From Methylonatrum kenyense (GTDB lineage Bacteria; Pseudomonadota; Gammaproteobacteria; Nitrococcales; Aquisalimonadaceae), in the NCBI RefSeq assembly GCF_023195885.1, contig NZ_JALPKO010000004.1, positions 1 through 64,000 on the forward strand: DNA of 64,000 nucleotides, given 5' to 3'. Each line of letters begins with the position of its first letter. The first letter of the stretch is position 1. Below the pieces are notes generated by a model. The model was not told the DNA's origin. It was given only the letters and a program-made list of their open reading frames with translations, and searched no databases. Position numbers and translations under genes: made by a program. Positions 40,864 through 52,352 of the stretch are shown in pieces.

Positions 40864-42378
40864 ATGTTGGAATCATCCTGGCCATTGCTGAGTTTGCTGA
40901 TCTGGCTGCCGATCCTCGGCGCCGTGGTCGTGCTGGCGCTTGGCGACGACCGCGAGGAGCAGGGTCGAATCGTGGCCCTTGGCACCGCCGCATTGACGTT
41001 CCTGTTCAGCCTCGGGCTGATCACGGGGTTTCAGTCGGGCACCGCGGCGATGCAGTTCGTCGAGCTGCGGTCATGGGTCGAGGCGCTGAACGTCAATTAC
41101 CACCTGGGTGTGGACGGTATTTCCATGCCGCTGGTGGTGCTGACCACCTTCTCCACCCTGCTGGTCCTGATCGCCTCCTGGCGCCGGATTACCGTCAAGC
41201 CGGCACTGTTCCAGGCCTGCTTTCTGATGCTCAATGGCATCATGGTGGGCGTGTTCTCGGCACTGGACGCGATCCTGTTCTACGTGTTCTTCGAAGTGAT
41301 GCTGGTGCCGATGTTCCTGCTGATCGGTATCTGGGGCGGTGCCAACCGCATCTATGCCACGATCAAGTTCTTTCTCTACACCTTCATCGGCTCGGTGATG
41401 ATGCTGGTGGCCCTGGTCTACCTGCAGTTCCAGGCCGGCGGTAGTTTCCACATCCTGGATTTCTACGGCCTCGACTTGCCGCTGAATGCGCAGATCTGGC
41501 TGTTCATCGCCTTCCTGATGGCCTTTGCCATCAAGGTGCCGATGTGGCCGGTACATACCTGGTTGCCCGATGCGCACGTGCAGGCGCCTACCGGTGGCTC
41601 GGTGATCCTGGCTGCGATCATGCTCAAGATCGGTGGTTACGGCTTCGTCCGCTTCAGCCTGCCGGTGGTGCCCGAGGCCAGCATGACGCTGGACTGGCTG
41701 ATGATTGCGCTGTCGCTGATCGCGGTGGTCTACATCGGCCTGGTGGCGATGATGCAGCAGGACATGAAGAAGCTCATCGCCTATTCATCCATCGCTCACA
41801 TGGGCTTCGTCACGCTCGGTTTCTTCATTATCTTCGCGATCGCCGATCGTACCGGTGGCAGCGGCATGCTGCTGGCGCTGGAAGGCGGCATGGTGCAGAT
41901 GATCTCGCACGGCTTCATTTCCGCCGCGATGTTCCTTTGCGTTGGCGTGCTGTATGACCGCATGCACACCCGCGAGATGGCCCATTACGGTGGCGTCGCC
42001 CACCGCATGCCGGTTTTCGCCGGCTTCTTCGTGCTGTTTGCGATGGCCAATGCCGGCCTGCCCGGAACGTCCGGCTTCGTCGGCGAGTTCATGGTCATCC
42101 TGGCCGCCTTCCAGGCCAATTTCTGGTATGCCTTCGCCGCCGCCACGACCCTCATCCTGGGGGCTGCCTACACGCTCTGGATGGTGCGGCGGGTGATGTA
42201 TGGCGAGGTGACCAGTGACGATGTGGCCAAGCTCGAGGATGTGGACCGGCGCGAGTTGCTGGTGCTGGCCGTGCTCGCCGCGGCGGTGCTCTGGCTGGGC
42301 CTGTACCCGGCACCGCTGATCGAGATCATGGAGCCGTCGCTGGAGAATCTGCTGGAGATCGTGGCCGCCGGCCTCTGA
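40864..42378 (+). CDS. nuoM: NADH-quinone oxidoreductase subunit M
   Basis: A 504-residue antiporter-like proton-pumping subunit with 14 expected helices. The conserved glutamate is in FFEVMLVPMFLLIGIWG, with the lysine/proline segment AFAIKVPMWPVHTWLPDAHVQAP split across helices 7-8. QQDMKKLIAYSSIAHMGF and GLPGTSGFVGEF are also present. A 67-base gap precedes it with AAGGA before the ATG. Confidence 0.97.
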   Translation: MLESSWPLLSLLIWLPILGAVVVLALGDDREEQGRIVALGTAALTFLFSLGLITGFQSGTAAMQFVELRSWVEALNVNYHLGVDGISMPLVVLTTFSTLLVLIASWRRITVKPALFQACFLMLNGIMVGVFSALDAILFYVFFEVMLVPMFLLIGIWGGANRIYATIKFFLYTFIGSVMMLVALVYLQFQAGGSFHILDFYGLDLPLNAQIWLFIAFLMAFAIKVPMWPVHTWLPDAHVQAPTGGSVILAAIMLKIGGYGFVRFSLPVVPEASMTLDWLMIALSLIAVVYIGLVAMMQQDMKKLIAYSSIAHMGFVTLGFFIIFAIADRTGGSGMLLALEGGMVQMISHGFISAAMFLCVGVLYDRMHTREMAHYGGVAHRMPVFAGFFVLFAMANAGLPGTSGFVGEFMVILAAFQANFWYAFAAATTLILGAAYTLWMVRRVMYGEVTSDDVAKLEDVDRRELLVLAVLAAAVLWLGLYPAPLIEIMEPSLENLLEIVAAGL

Positions 42379-42439
42379 TCGTGCCGTACAACTTGGAGCC
42401 CGCCGCTGCGGGCCCTGATGCAGGACGAAAGGAAACCTT

Positions 42440-43894
42440 ATGACGACCGCTGACGCGTTCGAGACACCGGACCTGATGCTGGCACTGCCGGAAATCTGGC
42501 TGCTGGCGATGGCCTGTCTGGTGCTGGTCGTGGACCTCTTCAGCAAGGATCGGGACCACACGCCGGCTTTCTGGTTGACCCAGTTCGCGCTGGTATCGAC
42601 CGCCGTGATCACGATCAACCTGCAGTGGGGCGTGGACGCGACCACCTTCAGCGGTACCTATGTCGCCGATGACTTCGGCACCATCCTCAAGGTCGCCGCG
42701 CTTGGCCTGGGTTTCCTCGGCTTTGCCTATTCCAGGGATTACATGCGGGACCGCGGGCTGTTGACCGGCGAGTTCTACATGCTGTCGCTGTTCGCGATGC
42801 TGGGCATGCTGGTCACCATCTCCGCGCACAATCTGCTGACCCTGTATCTGGGGGTCGAGCTGATGTCACTGTGCTTCTACGCGCTGGTTGCAATGGACCG
42901 GGATTCGCCGCGCGCCTCGGAAGCGGCGATGAAGTACTTCGTGCTGGGGGCGCTGGCCTCCGGGATGCTGCTCTACGGCATGTCGATGCTGTATGGCACC
43001 ACCGGCAGCCTGGATCTGGCGACCATCCGTGAAGCAGCGGCCACGCTGGAAGACAACCGCATCCTGTTCCTGTTCGGCCTGGTGTTCATGGTGGTGGGCG
43101 TTGCCTTCAAGTTCGGCGCCGTGCCGTTCCACATGTGGGTGCCGGATGTCTATCACGGGGCACCGACACCGGTGACGCTGATGATCGCGACCGCGTCCAA
43201 GGTTGCCGCCGTGGGCCTGTTTCTGCGCCTGATCGGCGAGGGCCTGGAGCCGCTGATAGCGGACTGGCAGCAGATGATCGTCATTCTGGCGGTGCTGTCA
43301 CTGCTGGTGGGCAACACCGTTGCGCTGGTGCAGACCAACATCAAGCGCATGCTGGCCTATTCCACGTTCAACCATATGGGCTTCATCCTGATGGGCCTCC
43401 TCGCCGGAGCGCCTGGCGGCTATGGCGCCGCGGTTTTCTATGCGGTGACCTATGCGATGACGGTTGCCGCGGCCTTTGGTGTCGTCCTGCTGCTCAGCCA
43501 GAAGAACTTCGAAGCGGATCAACTGACTGACTTCAAGGGCCTTAACGAGCGCAGTCCACTGTATGCCTTCATCATGCTGCTGCTGATGATCTCCCTGACC
43601 GGCATTCCCGGCACGGTGGGTTTTTACGCCAAGTGGCTGGTGCTGAAGGCGACTGTCGAGGCCGGCTTCGTTTGGCTGGCCGTGCTCGCCGTGGCGGGCG
43701 CTGTTGTCGGTGCCTTCTACTATTTGCGTATCGTGCGACTGATGTATTTCGACAAGCCCGAGGGTGCCGGTCCGCAGCCCTCCGGCTCGGGCGGCTTCCG
43801 TGCCGTGCTCACGCTCAACGGGCTTGCGGTTCTGGCCCTAGGTATCTTCCCGGGGGCGCTGGTCGCCATCTGCATGGCGGCCTTCGCGCCCTGA
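42440..43894 (+). CDS. nuoN: NADH-quinone oxidoreductase subunit N
   Basis: A 484-residue antiporter-like proton-pumping subunit, last of the nuo set. Blocks YLGVELMSLCFYALVAMDRD, VGVAFKFGAVPFHMWVPDVYHGAPTP in context, QTNIKRMLAYSTFNHMGFIL and LTGIPGTVGFYAKWLVL are all present. GAAAGGAAAC precedes the ATG. Confidence 0.97.
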   Translation: MTTADAFETPDLMLALPEIWLLAMACLVLVVDLFSKDRDHTPAFWLTQFALVSTAVITINLQWGVDATTFSGTYVADDFGTILKVAALGLGFLGFAYSRDYMRDRGLLTGEFYMLSLFAMLGMLVTISAHNLLTLYLGVELMSLCFYALVAMDRDSPRASEAAMKYFVLGALASGMLLYGMSMLYGTTGSLDLATIREAAATLEDNRILFLFGLVFMVVGVAFKFGAVPFHMWVPDVYHGAPTPVTLMIATASKVAAVGLFLRLIGEGLEPLIADWQQMIVILAVLSLLVGNTVALVQTNIKRMLAYSTFNHMGFILMGLLAGAPGGYGAAVFYAVTYAMTVAAAFGVVLLLSQKNFEADQLTDFKGLNERSPLYAFIMLLLMISLTGIPGTVGFYAKWLVLKATVEAGFVWLAVLAVAGAVVGAFYYLRIVRLMYFDKPEGAGPQPSGSGGFRAVLTLNGLAVLALGIFPGALVAICMAAFAP

Positions 43895-43993
43895 GCGAGG
43901 TCGGCACCCGTGGTGCCGGTGGTGACGCGTAGCTGGCCGTAGGCTGCCAACAGGCGGCGGCTTGGCGACCCGGGCACCCTGAATGGAGACGAG

Positions 43994-44347
43994 ATGACTG
44001 AAACCGGAGCCTTTCTGCTGCTGATGCTGGTTGCCGTCGTGGCCGCCAACCTGCCCTGGTTCAGCGAGCGGGTGTTGTTCATTCGCGTGCCGGCCGCCGG
44101 CCGCAAGCGGGAATGGATCCGGTTGCTGGAATGGGGCTTCTTCTACGGTGTGGTGGCAGCGGTCGCCGCGGGGCTCGAGTATCGGGTTACCGGTGATATC
44201 TATCCGCAGGACTGGGAGTTCTGGGTCACCACCTTGTGCCTGTTCATGGTCTTCGCGCTGCCGGGATTCATCTGGTATCACGACCTGCGCCATCACCTGA
44301 AGAAACGTGGCCCGAAAAAGCGTCGCGCCGCCTCCAGCAGCGACTGA
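43994..44347 (+). CDS. DUF2818 family membrane protein
   Basis: A 117-residue protein with three hydrophobic segments (about 6-20, 45-62 and 75-95) and a basic C-terminus (LKKRGPKKRRAASSSD). NLPWFSERVLF, WGFFYGVVAAVAAGLEYR and IYPQDWEFWVTTLCLFMVFA are typical of DUF2818. This family is regularly found right behind nuoN in beta- and gammaproteobacteria, which suggests a role in Complex I assembly or stability; that is inference. It is 99 bases behind nuoN with GGAGACGAG before the ATG. Confidence 0.85.
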   Translation: MTETGAFLLLMLVAVVAANLPWFSERVLFIRVPAAGRKREWIRLLEWGFFYGVVAAVAAGLEYRVTGDIYPQDWEFWVTTLCLFMVFALPGFIWYHDLRHHLKKRGPKKRRAASSSD

Positions 44348-44419
44348 TCAGGGAACCGCTGACGGCGCGTACCGGGGTGCATCGCGTTTTGGCAGCCTGG
44401 CGGGCCGGTGGCATACTCC

Positions 44420-44964
44420 AGGGAAGCACTGATTTATTCCCGCGTCTGCGCCCGAGACCGGTTTTGGTCATCTGGCAAGGCGCGGTGCCGGTTCGGTAGC
44501 CGTAGCTACCGGGCCGGTGGCGCAACGCAGCCAGGGGCCAAAACCGGCCGGGCCACTGGCAAGCATGCGCCGTCGCACGCCGCCGCGCTCTTGTGCCGTT
44601 CTTTCGACTGGCCAGGAGCAGGTCGCCTCGGGTAGTGGTGCTACCCGGGGTGGCCTGCGACACCGCCAGGCGGGAGAACGGCTCGAGCCCTGCGGGTGAC
44701 CGCCGGATTCACCGCCCTGCGGCGTTGCGGCGCTGGACGAGGGAATCACCCTCGCGCGGCGTACCGCGCCTTGCAGGTCAGCGAATCCGACGGTCACGCG
44801 GTGGCGTGCGACGGTGCATGCTTGCCTCCGGTTGGGCCGCATTTTTCCCGACTGCTGCGTTGCGCTGCTTGACCGCAGAACGACTGCGGCGCTTCACAGC
44901 GCGCCTTGCCTCGGAAAAAATGCGGACTCCAACGCAGGCGTGCGAATAAATCAGTGTTTCCCTA
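44420..44964. repeat. Family A repeat A8 (long form, about 545 bp)
   Basis: Ends AGGGAAGCACTGATTTATTC and GAATAAATCAGTGTTTCCCTA. It carries the same internal blocks as A5 in inverted order, including AGTGGTGCTACCCGGGGTGG and GCGTGCGACGGTGCATGCTT. The last block also occurs a second time in inverted form inside A8 (about 44558-44580). It has an additional segment near the right end, GCGCGCCTTGCCTCGGAAAA, shared with A9. It fills the 670-base gap 44348-45017; no credible gene lies in it. Confidence 0.85.
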
Positions 44965-45017
44965 GGGATGCGAATCGTTCTCAAGCAGATCGCCAAGCCT
45001 GCGACGAAGGAGTAGCC

Positions 45018-45461
45018 GTGACCTCTGTCCGCCCGCCCATTCGAGGCCTCTGGGTCCTGTCGTTTTTCCTATTCCCCCTGCTTCTGCTGCTGAACCCGGT
45101 TGCACAGGCGGGCGACCGCCTGTCCCTTGAGTTGAACAAACTCGAGGATACCGACGGTGCCTGCCGTGCGTACCTTGTGCTGGACAATGGTACCAATCAG
45201 GCGGTTGAATCCCTTCGCCTGCAACTGGTGCTGTTCGATCCGGAGGGTGTGATCAATCGCCGACTGGCGGTACAGGCCGGACCGGTCGGTGCCGGCAAGA
45301 CCAGCGTCCGGATTTTCGATGTCAGCGGCCAGCAATGCGGGGAAATCGGTCGAATCCTGTTGAACGACATTGCCGAATGCGAAGGCCCCGATGGCGAAAT
45401 CGCCGATTGTGCCGGGCGGCTTGATATCTCGTCGCGTGCGGACGTGCCGTTTGACGACTGA
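45018..45461 (+). CDS. Small secreted protein, conserved 'Tat pathway signal domain'-annotated family
   Basis: A 147-residue protein with a GTG start set by AAGGAG five bases upstream. A long hydrophobic signal (about 10-29, ending VAQA-GD) has no twin arginine, so Sec export is expected here. The mature part LSLELNKLEDTDGACRAYLVLDNG, RLAVQAGPVGAGKTSVRIFDV and CGEIGRILLNDIAEC resembles a family I recall mainly from alphaproteobacteria. Four cysteines may form disulfides. The function is unknown. It is isolated between A8 and the tRNA-fMet promoter. Confidence 0.75.
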   Translation: MTSVRPPIRGLWVLSFFLFPLLLLLNPVAQAGDRLSLELNKLEDTDGACRAYLVLDNGTNQAVESLRLQLVLFDPEGVINRRLAVQAGPVGAGKTSVRIFDVSGQQCGEIGRILLNDIAECEGPDGEIADCAGRLDISSRADVPFDD

Positions 45462-45518
45462 ATTCTACCGGTCGTCCTGTTGCGCGGAAACTAATGCCCC
45501 GGCGTTGGTCAACGCCCC

Positions 45519-45547
45519 TTGAAAGATGGCGGTCAGTTGACTAAGAT
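45519..45547 (+). promoter_or_regulatory. Promoter of initiator tRNA
   Basis: TTGAAA (45519-45524), a 17-base spacer and TAAGAT (45542-45547) lie 13 bases before the mature tRNA end. Confidence 0.7.
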
Positions 45548-45560
45548 GCGCAGCGTCGAT

Positions 45561-45637
45561 TGCGGGGTGGAGCAGTCTGGCAGCTCGTCGGGCTCATAAC
45601 CCGAAGGTCGCAGGTTCAAATCCTGCCCCCGCTACCA
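45561..45637 (+). tRNA. Initiator tRNA-fMet (CAT)
   Basis: A 77-base tRNA with encoded CCA. The anticodon arm TCGGG-CTCATAA-CCCGA has the three G-C pairs diagnostic of initiators. The first base pair of the acceptor is unpaired, as needed for formylation, but here it is T1 opposite T72 rather than the C1-A72 of E. coli. The T arm is GCAGG-TTCAAAT-CCTGC. Its position before rimP-nusA matches E. coli metY. Confidence 0.97.
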
Positions 45638-45646
45638 GTTACAATA

Positions 45647-45676
45647 ACAACGGGCAGCCCAAGGGCTGCCCGTTGT
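45647..45676 (+). terminator. Hairpin/terminator after tRNA-fMet
   Basis: A very long stem ACAACGGGCAGCCC / GGGCTGCCCGTTGT with almost no loop begins 10 bases after the CCA end. It is followed by CGTTTCTG, a weak T-tract. Confidence 0.7.
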
Positions 45677-45692
45677 CGTTTCTGCCGTCGGT

Positions 45693-45779
45693 TAATGACT
45701 GTGGTGCTGCGCAGCGCGCCTTGCTTCGGAAAAAATGCGGACACCAGAGCAGGTGTGCGAGTGGATCAGTGTTTCCTTA
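45693..45779. repeat. Family A partial copy A9 (right end)
   Basis: GCGCGCCTTGCTTCGGAAAA, AAATGCGGACACCAGAGCAG and GTGTGCGAGTGGATCAGTGT followed by TTCCTTA match the last 80 bases of A8 at most positions. No left end is present. Confidence 0.75.
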
Positions 45780-45788
45780 CCGTTCCGC

Positions 45789-45818
45789 TTGACGGTTTCG
45801 AGCCCGCGAGCGTACCAT
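45789..45818 (+). promoter_or_regulatory. Possible promoter upstream of rimP leader
   Basis: TTGACG (45789-45794), an 18-base spacer and TACCAT (45813-45818). A transcript starting near 45825 would meet the terminator at 45875-45895, giving a short RNA, or read through into rimP. Confidence 0.45.
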
Positions 45819-45874
45819 TTTGCGCTGTTCGCGGCGGAGCGTTGTCCATCGACAGGGCTGCCGTCATAAACGGG

Positions 45875-45895
45875 GGCCGCTTGCGGCCTTTTTTT
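45875..45895 (+). terminator. Intrinsic terminator 1 in rimP leader
   Basis: Stem GGCCG / CGGCC with tetraloop CTTG followed by seven Ts. It stands 136 bases before rimP with no gene directly upstream on this strand except the tRNA. Confidence 0.8.
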
Positions 45896-45983
45896 ATCGC
45901 TGGTGGGAGGTCCCTGGCCGGCGATAGCCAGACCGACTGGCGAAATTGCGGTGAGCGAGTCGGATGGGCATGAGCGGTGCTGC

Positions 45984-46014
45984 AAGGGCGGCATTGTCTC
46001 AGGGCCCTTTTTTT
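45984..46014 (+). terminator. Intrinsic terminator 2 / attenuator just before rimP
   Basis: AAGGGC (45984-45989) pairs with GCCCTT (46004-46009) around a 14-base loop, with a run of seven Ts (46008-46014). It ends 16 bases before the rimP start, so it lies in the leader of the rimP-nusA-infB transcript. The 393-base gap 45638-46030 holds only these signals and A9. Confidence 0.65.
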
Positions 46015-46030
46015 GTTTCCGGGATCGCTA

Positions 46031-46486
46031 ATGGACGCATTGACAGAACGCCTGACTCAGCTGTTCGAGCCTGTGGTTGAGGGGCTCGGTTTCGAGCTGA
46101 TCGGGGTGGAGTATCACCCGGGACGTGGCGAGGGCCTGTTGCGGGTGTACATCGATCATGCGGACGGTATCTCGGTGGACGATTGCGCGCGGGTCAGTCA
46201 CCAGGTCAGCGGTGTTCTGGATGTCGAGGACCCGGTCAGTGGCCGCTACCGGCTTGAGATTTCCTCGCCGGGATTCGACCGGCCGCTGATCCGGGAACGT
46301 GACTATGTTCGCTTTGCCGGGCATGAGGTGAAGCTGAAACTGGCCGGACTCTGGGAGGGCCGCCGCAAACTGCGCGGCATCCTGCAGGGTCTGGAGGGCC
46401 AGGACGTGTTGATCGAGGAGGAGGGGCAGTCGTTGCGTGTGCCCCTGGATCGAATCGAAAAAGGCAATCTGGTTTCGGATCTGTGA
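46031..46486 (+). CDS. rimP: Ribosome maturation factor RimP
   Basis: A 151-residue factor for 30S subunit assembly. The N-terminal domain has FELIGVEYHPGRGEGLLRVYID and DDCARVSHQVSGVLDVEDPV; YRLEISSPGFDRPL is the family hallmark. The C-terminal SH3-like domain follows. ATG 46031 fits family length; the frame is open 54 bases upstream. First gene of the rimP-nusA-infB operon. Confidence 0.96.
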   Translation: MDALTERLTQLFEPVVEGLGFELIGVEYHPGRGEGLLRVYIDHADGISVDDCARVSHQVSGVLDVEDPVSGRYRLEISSPGFDRPLIRERDYVRFAGHEVKLKLAGLWEGRRKLRGILQGLEGQDVLIEEEGQSLRVPLDRIEKGNLVSDL

Positions 46487-46539
46487 GATCCACCAACGCC
46501 GCCGGCCGAAATCGGGCGGGGCGGCGCGGAGCGTAAGGT

Positions 46540-48054
46540 ATGAGCAAGGAAATCCTGCTGGTCGTCGAAGCCATGTCCAACGAGAAGGGCGTGGACAAAG
46601 ACGTGATTGTCGAGGCAATCGAGGCGGCCCTGGCCTCGGCGACCAAGAAGCGGTACCCCGAGGAAATCGATGTGCGGGTGGCGGTGGATCGCCAGACGGG
46701 CGAGTACTCCACTTTTCGCCGCTGGGAGGTGGTCGAGGACGAGGCACTGGACGAGGTCGAGTTTCCGGGACACGTGATGGCGCTGTCGGAAGCGCGCGGA
46801 AGACAGTCGGATGTCCAGGTCGGCGATTTCATCGAGGAACCGATGGAATCCATTGCCTTTGGCCGAATCGCTGCCCAAACCGCGAAGCAGGTCATCGTGC
46901 AAAAGGTCCGCGAGGCCGAGCGGGCCAAGGTGCTGGATGCCTACCGGGACCGGGTCGGCGAACTGATCACCGGCATCGTCAAGAAGGTCGAACGGGGCAA
47001 CGTGATCGTCGATCTGGGTGCCAATGCCGAGGCGATCATTCCGCGGGAATGGGTGATCCCGCGCGAGGCGTTCCGGACCAACGACCGGGTCCGCGGTTAC
47101 TTGAAGGAAGTGCGACCGGAGGCCAAGGGGCCACAGCTGTTCGTTTCCCGCACGGCGCCGGAATTCCTGATCGAGCTGTTCAAGCTGGAAGTGCCGGAAG
47201 TGGGCCAGGAGCTGATCGATATCCTGGGCGCTGCCCGTGACCCGGGATTGCGCGCAAAGATTTCGGTGCGTTCCAATGATCCGCGCATCGACCCGGTCGG
47301 CGCCTGCGTCGGTATGCGGGGGTCGCGCGTGCAGGCGGTGTCGAATGAACTCTCCGGCGAGCGGATCGACATCATTCTCTGGAACGATAACCCGGCCCAG
47401 TTCGTGATCAATGCGATGGCGCCGGCCGACGTCGAGTCCATTGTCGTCGACGAGGATTCGCACAGCATGGATGTTGCCGTGGTCGAGGATCAGTTGTCGC
47501 AGGCCATTGGCCGGGGCGGCCAGAACGTTCGGCTGGCAAGCCAGCTCACCGGCTGGGAACTCAATGTCATGACCTCGGCTGATGCCGAGGCCAAGAGTCA
47601 GGAAGAAGCCCAGAAGACCATTGACACCTTCATGAACACGCTGGGCGTGGACGAGGAGGTCGCGTCGATCCTGGTTCAGGAGGGTTTCAGCACCATCGAG
47701 GAAGTGGCCTACGTGCCGACATCCGAGATGCTGGAAATCGAGGAGTTCGACGAGGATATCGTCGAGGAATTGCGCTCCCGGGCCCGCGATGCATTGCTGA
47801 CGCAGATGATTGCCACCGAGGAGCAACTCGGTGATGCCCAGCCGGCTGACGATCTGCTTGCCATGGAAGGCATGGATGAGGGTACGGCCCGTCGGCTTGC
47901 AGCCGGCGGGGTCGTGACCATGGAAGACCTGGCCGAGCAGGCGGTGGACGACGTGGTGGAGATCGCCGAGATCGAGGCTGAACGTGCTGCGGCCCTGATC
48001 ATGAAGGCGCGCGAGCCGTGGTTCGCGGAACAGCAGGAAGAGAAGGAATCCTGA
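46540..48054 (+). CDS. nusA: Transcription termination/antitermination protein NusA
   Basis: A 504-residue RNA polymerase-binding factor. In order: N-terminal domain (about 1-130), S1 domain ([21 protein letters not shown]), and tandem KH domains with [21 protein letters not shown] and [18 protein letters not shown]. Two C-terminal acidic repeats (about 365-495) are each helix-hairpin-like ([16 protein letters not shown]). NusA autoregulates this operon in E. coli, which is relevant to the terminators upstream of rimP. Confidence 0.97.
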   Translation: MSKEILLVVEAMSNEKGVDKDVIVEAIEAALASATKKRYPEEIDVRVAVDRQTGEYSTFRRWEVVEDEALDEVEFPGHVMALSEARGRQSDVQVGDFIEEPMESIAFGRIAAQTAKQVIVQKVREAERAKVLDAYRDRVGELITGIVKKVERGNVIVDLGANAEAIIPREWVIPREAFRTNDRVRGYLKEVRPEAKGPQLFVSRTAPEFLIELFKLEVPEVGQELIDILGAARDPGLRAKISVRSNDPRIDPVGACVGMRGSRVQAVSNELSGERIDIILWNDNPAQFVINAMAPADVESIVVDEDSHSMDVAVVEDQLSQAIGRGGQNVRLASQLTGWELNVMTSADAEAKSQEEAQKTIDTFMNTLGVDEEVASILVQEGFSTIEEVAYVPTSEMLEIEEFDEDIVEELRSRARDALLTQMIATEEQLGDAQPADDLLAMEGMDEGTARRLAAGGVVTMEDLAEQAVDDVVEIAEIEAERAAALIMKAREPWFAEQQEEKES

Positions 48055-48139
48055 TGCGGCACGCCGGGCCTTGACGGCCCGGCCGCACGACCCGTTGCCC
48101 AGTCGGGCAAGAGCCAGAGCAGGATTCAGGGAGATTTGC

Positions 48140-50773
<2,634 letters not shown>

Positions 50774-50805
50774 GCGTGCTTGGCAGCAGAGCGATGTATA
50801 ACCGC

Positions 50806-50832
50806 GGGCCCGCCGACACCGTCGGCGGGCCC
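50806..50832 (+). terminator. Strong hairpin between infB and rbfA
   Basis: A perfect 12 bp stem GGGCCCGCCGAC / GTCGGCGGGCCC with loop ACC lies 33 bases behind infB. Only CGTTGTTT follows, so it may be a partial terminator or a 3' stabiliser within the operon. Confidence 0.6.
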
Positions 50833-50866
50833 CGTTGTTTCGGCAGCAGCGCCGGAGATCGAGAAA

Positions 50867-51265
50867 ATGGCGAGAGACTATCCACGAACGCGCCGGGTGG
50901 CGGACCAGATCCAGCGCGAACTGGCCGGACTGATCCGGGACGCCGTGCGTGATCCGCGGCTGGGCTCGGTGACCGTCTCCGAGGTGAACGTCAGCCGCGA
51001 CATGGGCCATGCCAAGGTCTACATGACAGTGCTCGGCGCCGATGCGGACACGTCTCGCGAGGCGGTCGAGATCCTGAATGGTGCCGCCGGCTTCCTGCGC
51101 CGCGAGCTGGGCCGTTCGATGCGTCTGCGTACGGTGCCGGCACTGCATTTTTTGTACGACGATGTGTTCGATCGCGGCGCCGATCTGAGCCAGCTGATCG
51201 ACCGTGCGGTGGCTTCGGACCGTGGCGACGATGGCCAGGGTGAAGGATCGGATCAGGATCGGTAG
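50867..51265 (+). CDS. rbfA: Ribosome-binding factor A
   Basis: A 132-residue KH-fold factor for 16S rRNA 5' end processing and cold adaptation. RVADQIQRELAGLIRDAVRDPRLG, VTVSEVNVSRDMGHAKVYMTVLG and MRLRTVPALHFLYDD are characteristic. ATG 50867 is chosen by family length and GGAG upstream; the frame is open to 50780. truB follows at 21 bases. Confidence 0.96.
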   Translation: MARDYPRTRRVADQIQRELAGLIRDAVRDPRLGSVTVSEVNVSRDMGHAKVYMTVLGADADTSREAVEILNGAAGFLRRELGRSMRLRTVPALHFLYDDVFDRGADLSQLIDRAVASDRGDDGQGEGSDQDR

Positions 51266-51286
51266 CGGCGGCTGGAACGGATCCTG

Positions 51287-52204
51287 ATGGTCAAGCGAGC
51301 GAACCGCCGGCGGGTCGACGGCATCCTGTTGCTGGACAAGGCGGTGGCAGTCAGTTCCAACCGCGCCCTGCAGCAGATGAAGCACCTGTTCCAGGCGCGT
51401 AAGGCTGGCCATACCGGAAGCCTGGACCCGCTGGCCAGCGGTCTGCTGCCGATCTGTTTTGGCGAGGCCACGAAAATCTCCGGCTTTCTGCTGAATGCCG
51501 ACAAGCGTTATCAGGTGGTCTGCCGGCTGGGCGTGACCACCGACAGCGGTGATGCCGATGGCGAAATCCGGCAACGGCGACCGGTGCCGGAGCTCGAGCG
51601 CGGGCGAATCGAGCAGGCGTTGGCGGCCCTGCGCGGCCCGATCCTGCAGGTGCCGCCGATGGTTTCCGCGCTGAAGCACCAGGGGCAGCGGCTTTACAAG
51701 CTGGCGCGTCAGGGCATCGAGGTCGAGCGGCCACCGAGGGCGGTAACCGTTCACCAATTGCGGCTTGAATCGCGGCCCGAACCAGATTGCCTGGCGCTGT
51801 CGGTGCACTGTTCCAAGGGCACCTACGTCAGATCGCTGGTGGAGAGCATCGGCGAGGACCTTGGCTGCGGCGCGCATGTGATCGCGCTGCGTCGGACCGC
51901 ACTGGGCCCGTTTGCCGGCGAATCCATGGTAACCGCCGACGCAATGCAGGTGCTGGCCGCCCGAGGCGGTCTGGCGGCTCTGGACCGGCAGTTGCTGCCG
52001 GTGGAACAGGGTCTTGCCGGATGGCCGGATGTCCATCTGGCCGAGGAGGCCGCGCACTTTCTGGTTCAGGGACAGGCGGTGTGGACGCCGGGCCTGCCGG
52101 AGCCAGGCCTGGTGCGGGTTTTCGGGCCGACCGACTTTCTGGGCATGGGCCGGGTTGGCGAGGATGGACGGCTGCAGCCGCATCGGCTGATGCGGACCGA
52201 CTGA
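51287..52204 (+). CDS. truB: tRNA pseudouridine(55) synthase TruB
   Basis: A 305-residue enzyme that makes psi55 in the T loop of tRNAs. The catalytic aspartate is D47 in HTGSLDPLASGLLP; YQVVCRLGVTTDSGDADG and SKGTYVRSLVESIGEDLG follow. A C-terminal PUA-like region completes it. Its own promoter is not evident. Confidence 0.96.
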   Translation: MVKRANRRRVDGILLLDKAVAVSSNRALQQMKHLFQARKAGHTGSLDPLASGLLPICFGEATKISGFLLNADKRYQVVCRLGVTTDSGDADGEIRQRRPVPELERGRIEQALAALRGPILQVPPMVSALKHQGQRLYKLARQGIEVERPPRAVTVHQLRLESRPEPDCLALSVHCSKGTYVRSLVESIGEDLGCGAHVIALRRTALGPFAGESMVTADAMQVLAARGGLAALDRQLLPVEQGLAGWPDVHLAEEAAHFLVQGQAVWTPGLPEPGLVRVFGPTDFLGMGRVGEDGRLQPHRLMRTD

Positions 52205-52278
52205 ATGACCGGTGTCCGGGCGCCATCGCCGCGTTGCCCCGGATTTCGGAAAAATCATTGAAAACAACGCGGCTTAGC

Positions 52279-52307
52279 TTGTGACACCGGGGGCGCGTGG
52301 CTACAAT
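52279..52307 (+). promoter_or_regulatory. rpsO promoter
   Basis: TTGTGA (52279-52284), a 17-base spacer and TACAAT (52302-52307), giving a start about 40 bases before the rpsO ATG. Separate rpsO promoters are also known in E. coli. Confidence 0.7.
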
Positions 52308-52352
52308 GTCCGCCCTTGCAAATCCGGCATGGAACCGATCGGGAGCATCTTG

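Noticed and set aside
44268-44949. Several 60-131 residue frames inside repeat A8, similar to frames inside A5
   Set aside because: The peptides are similar only because the non-coding repeats are similar. The frames differ in length and start, and none has a ribosome site.
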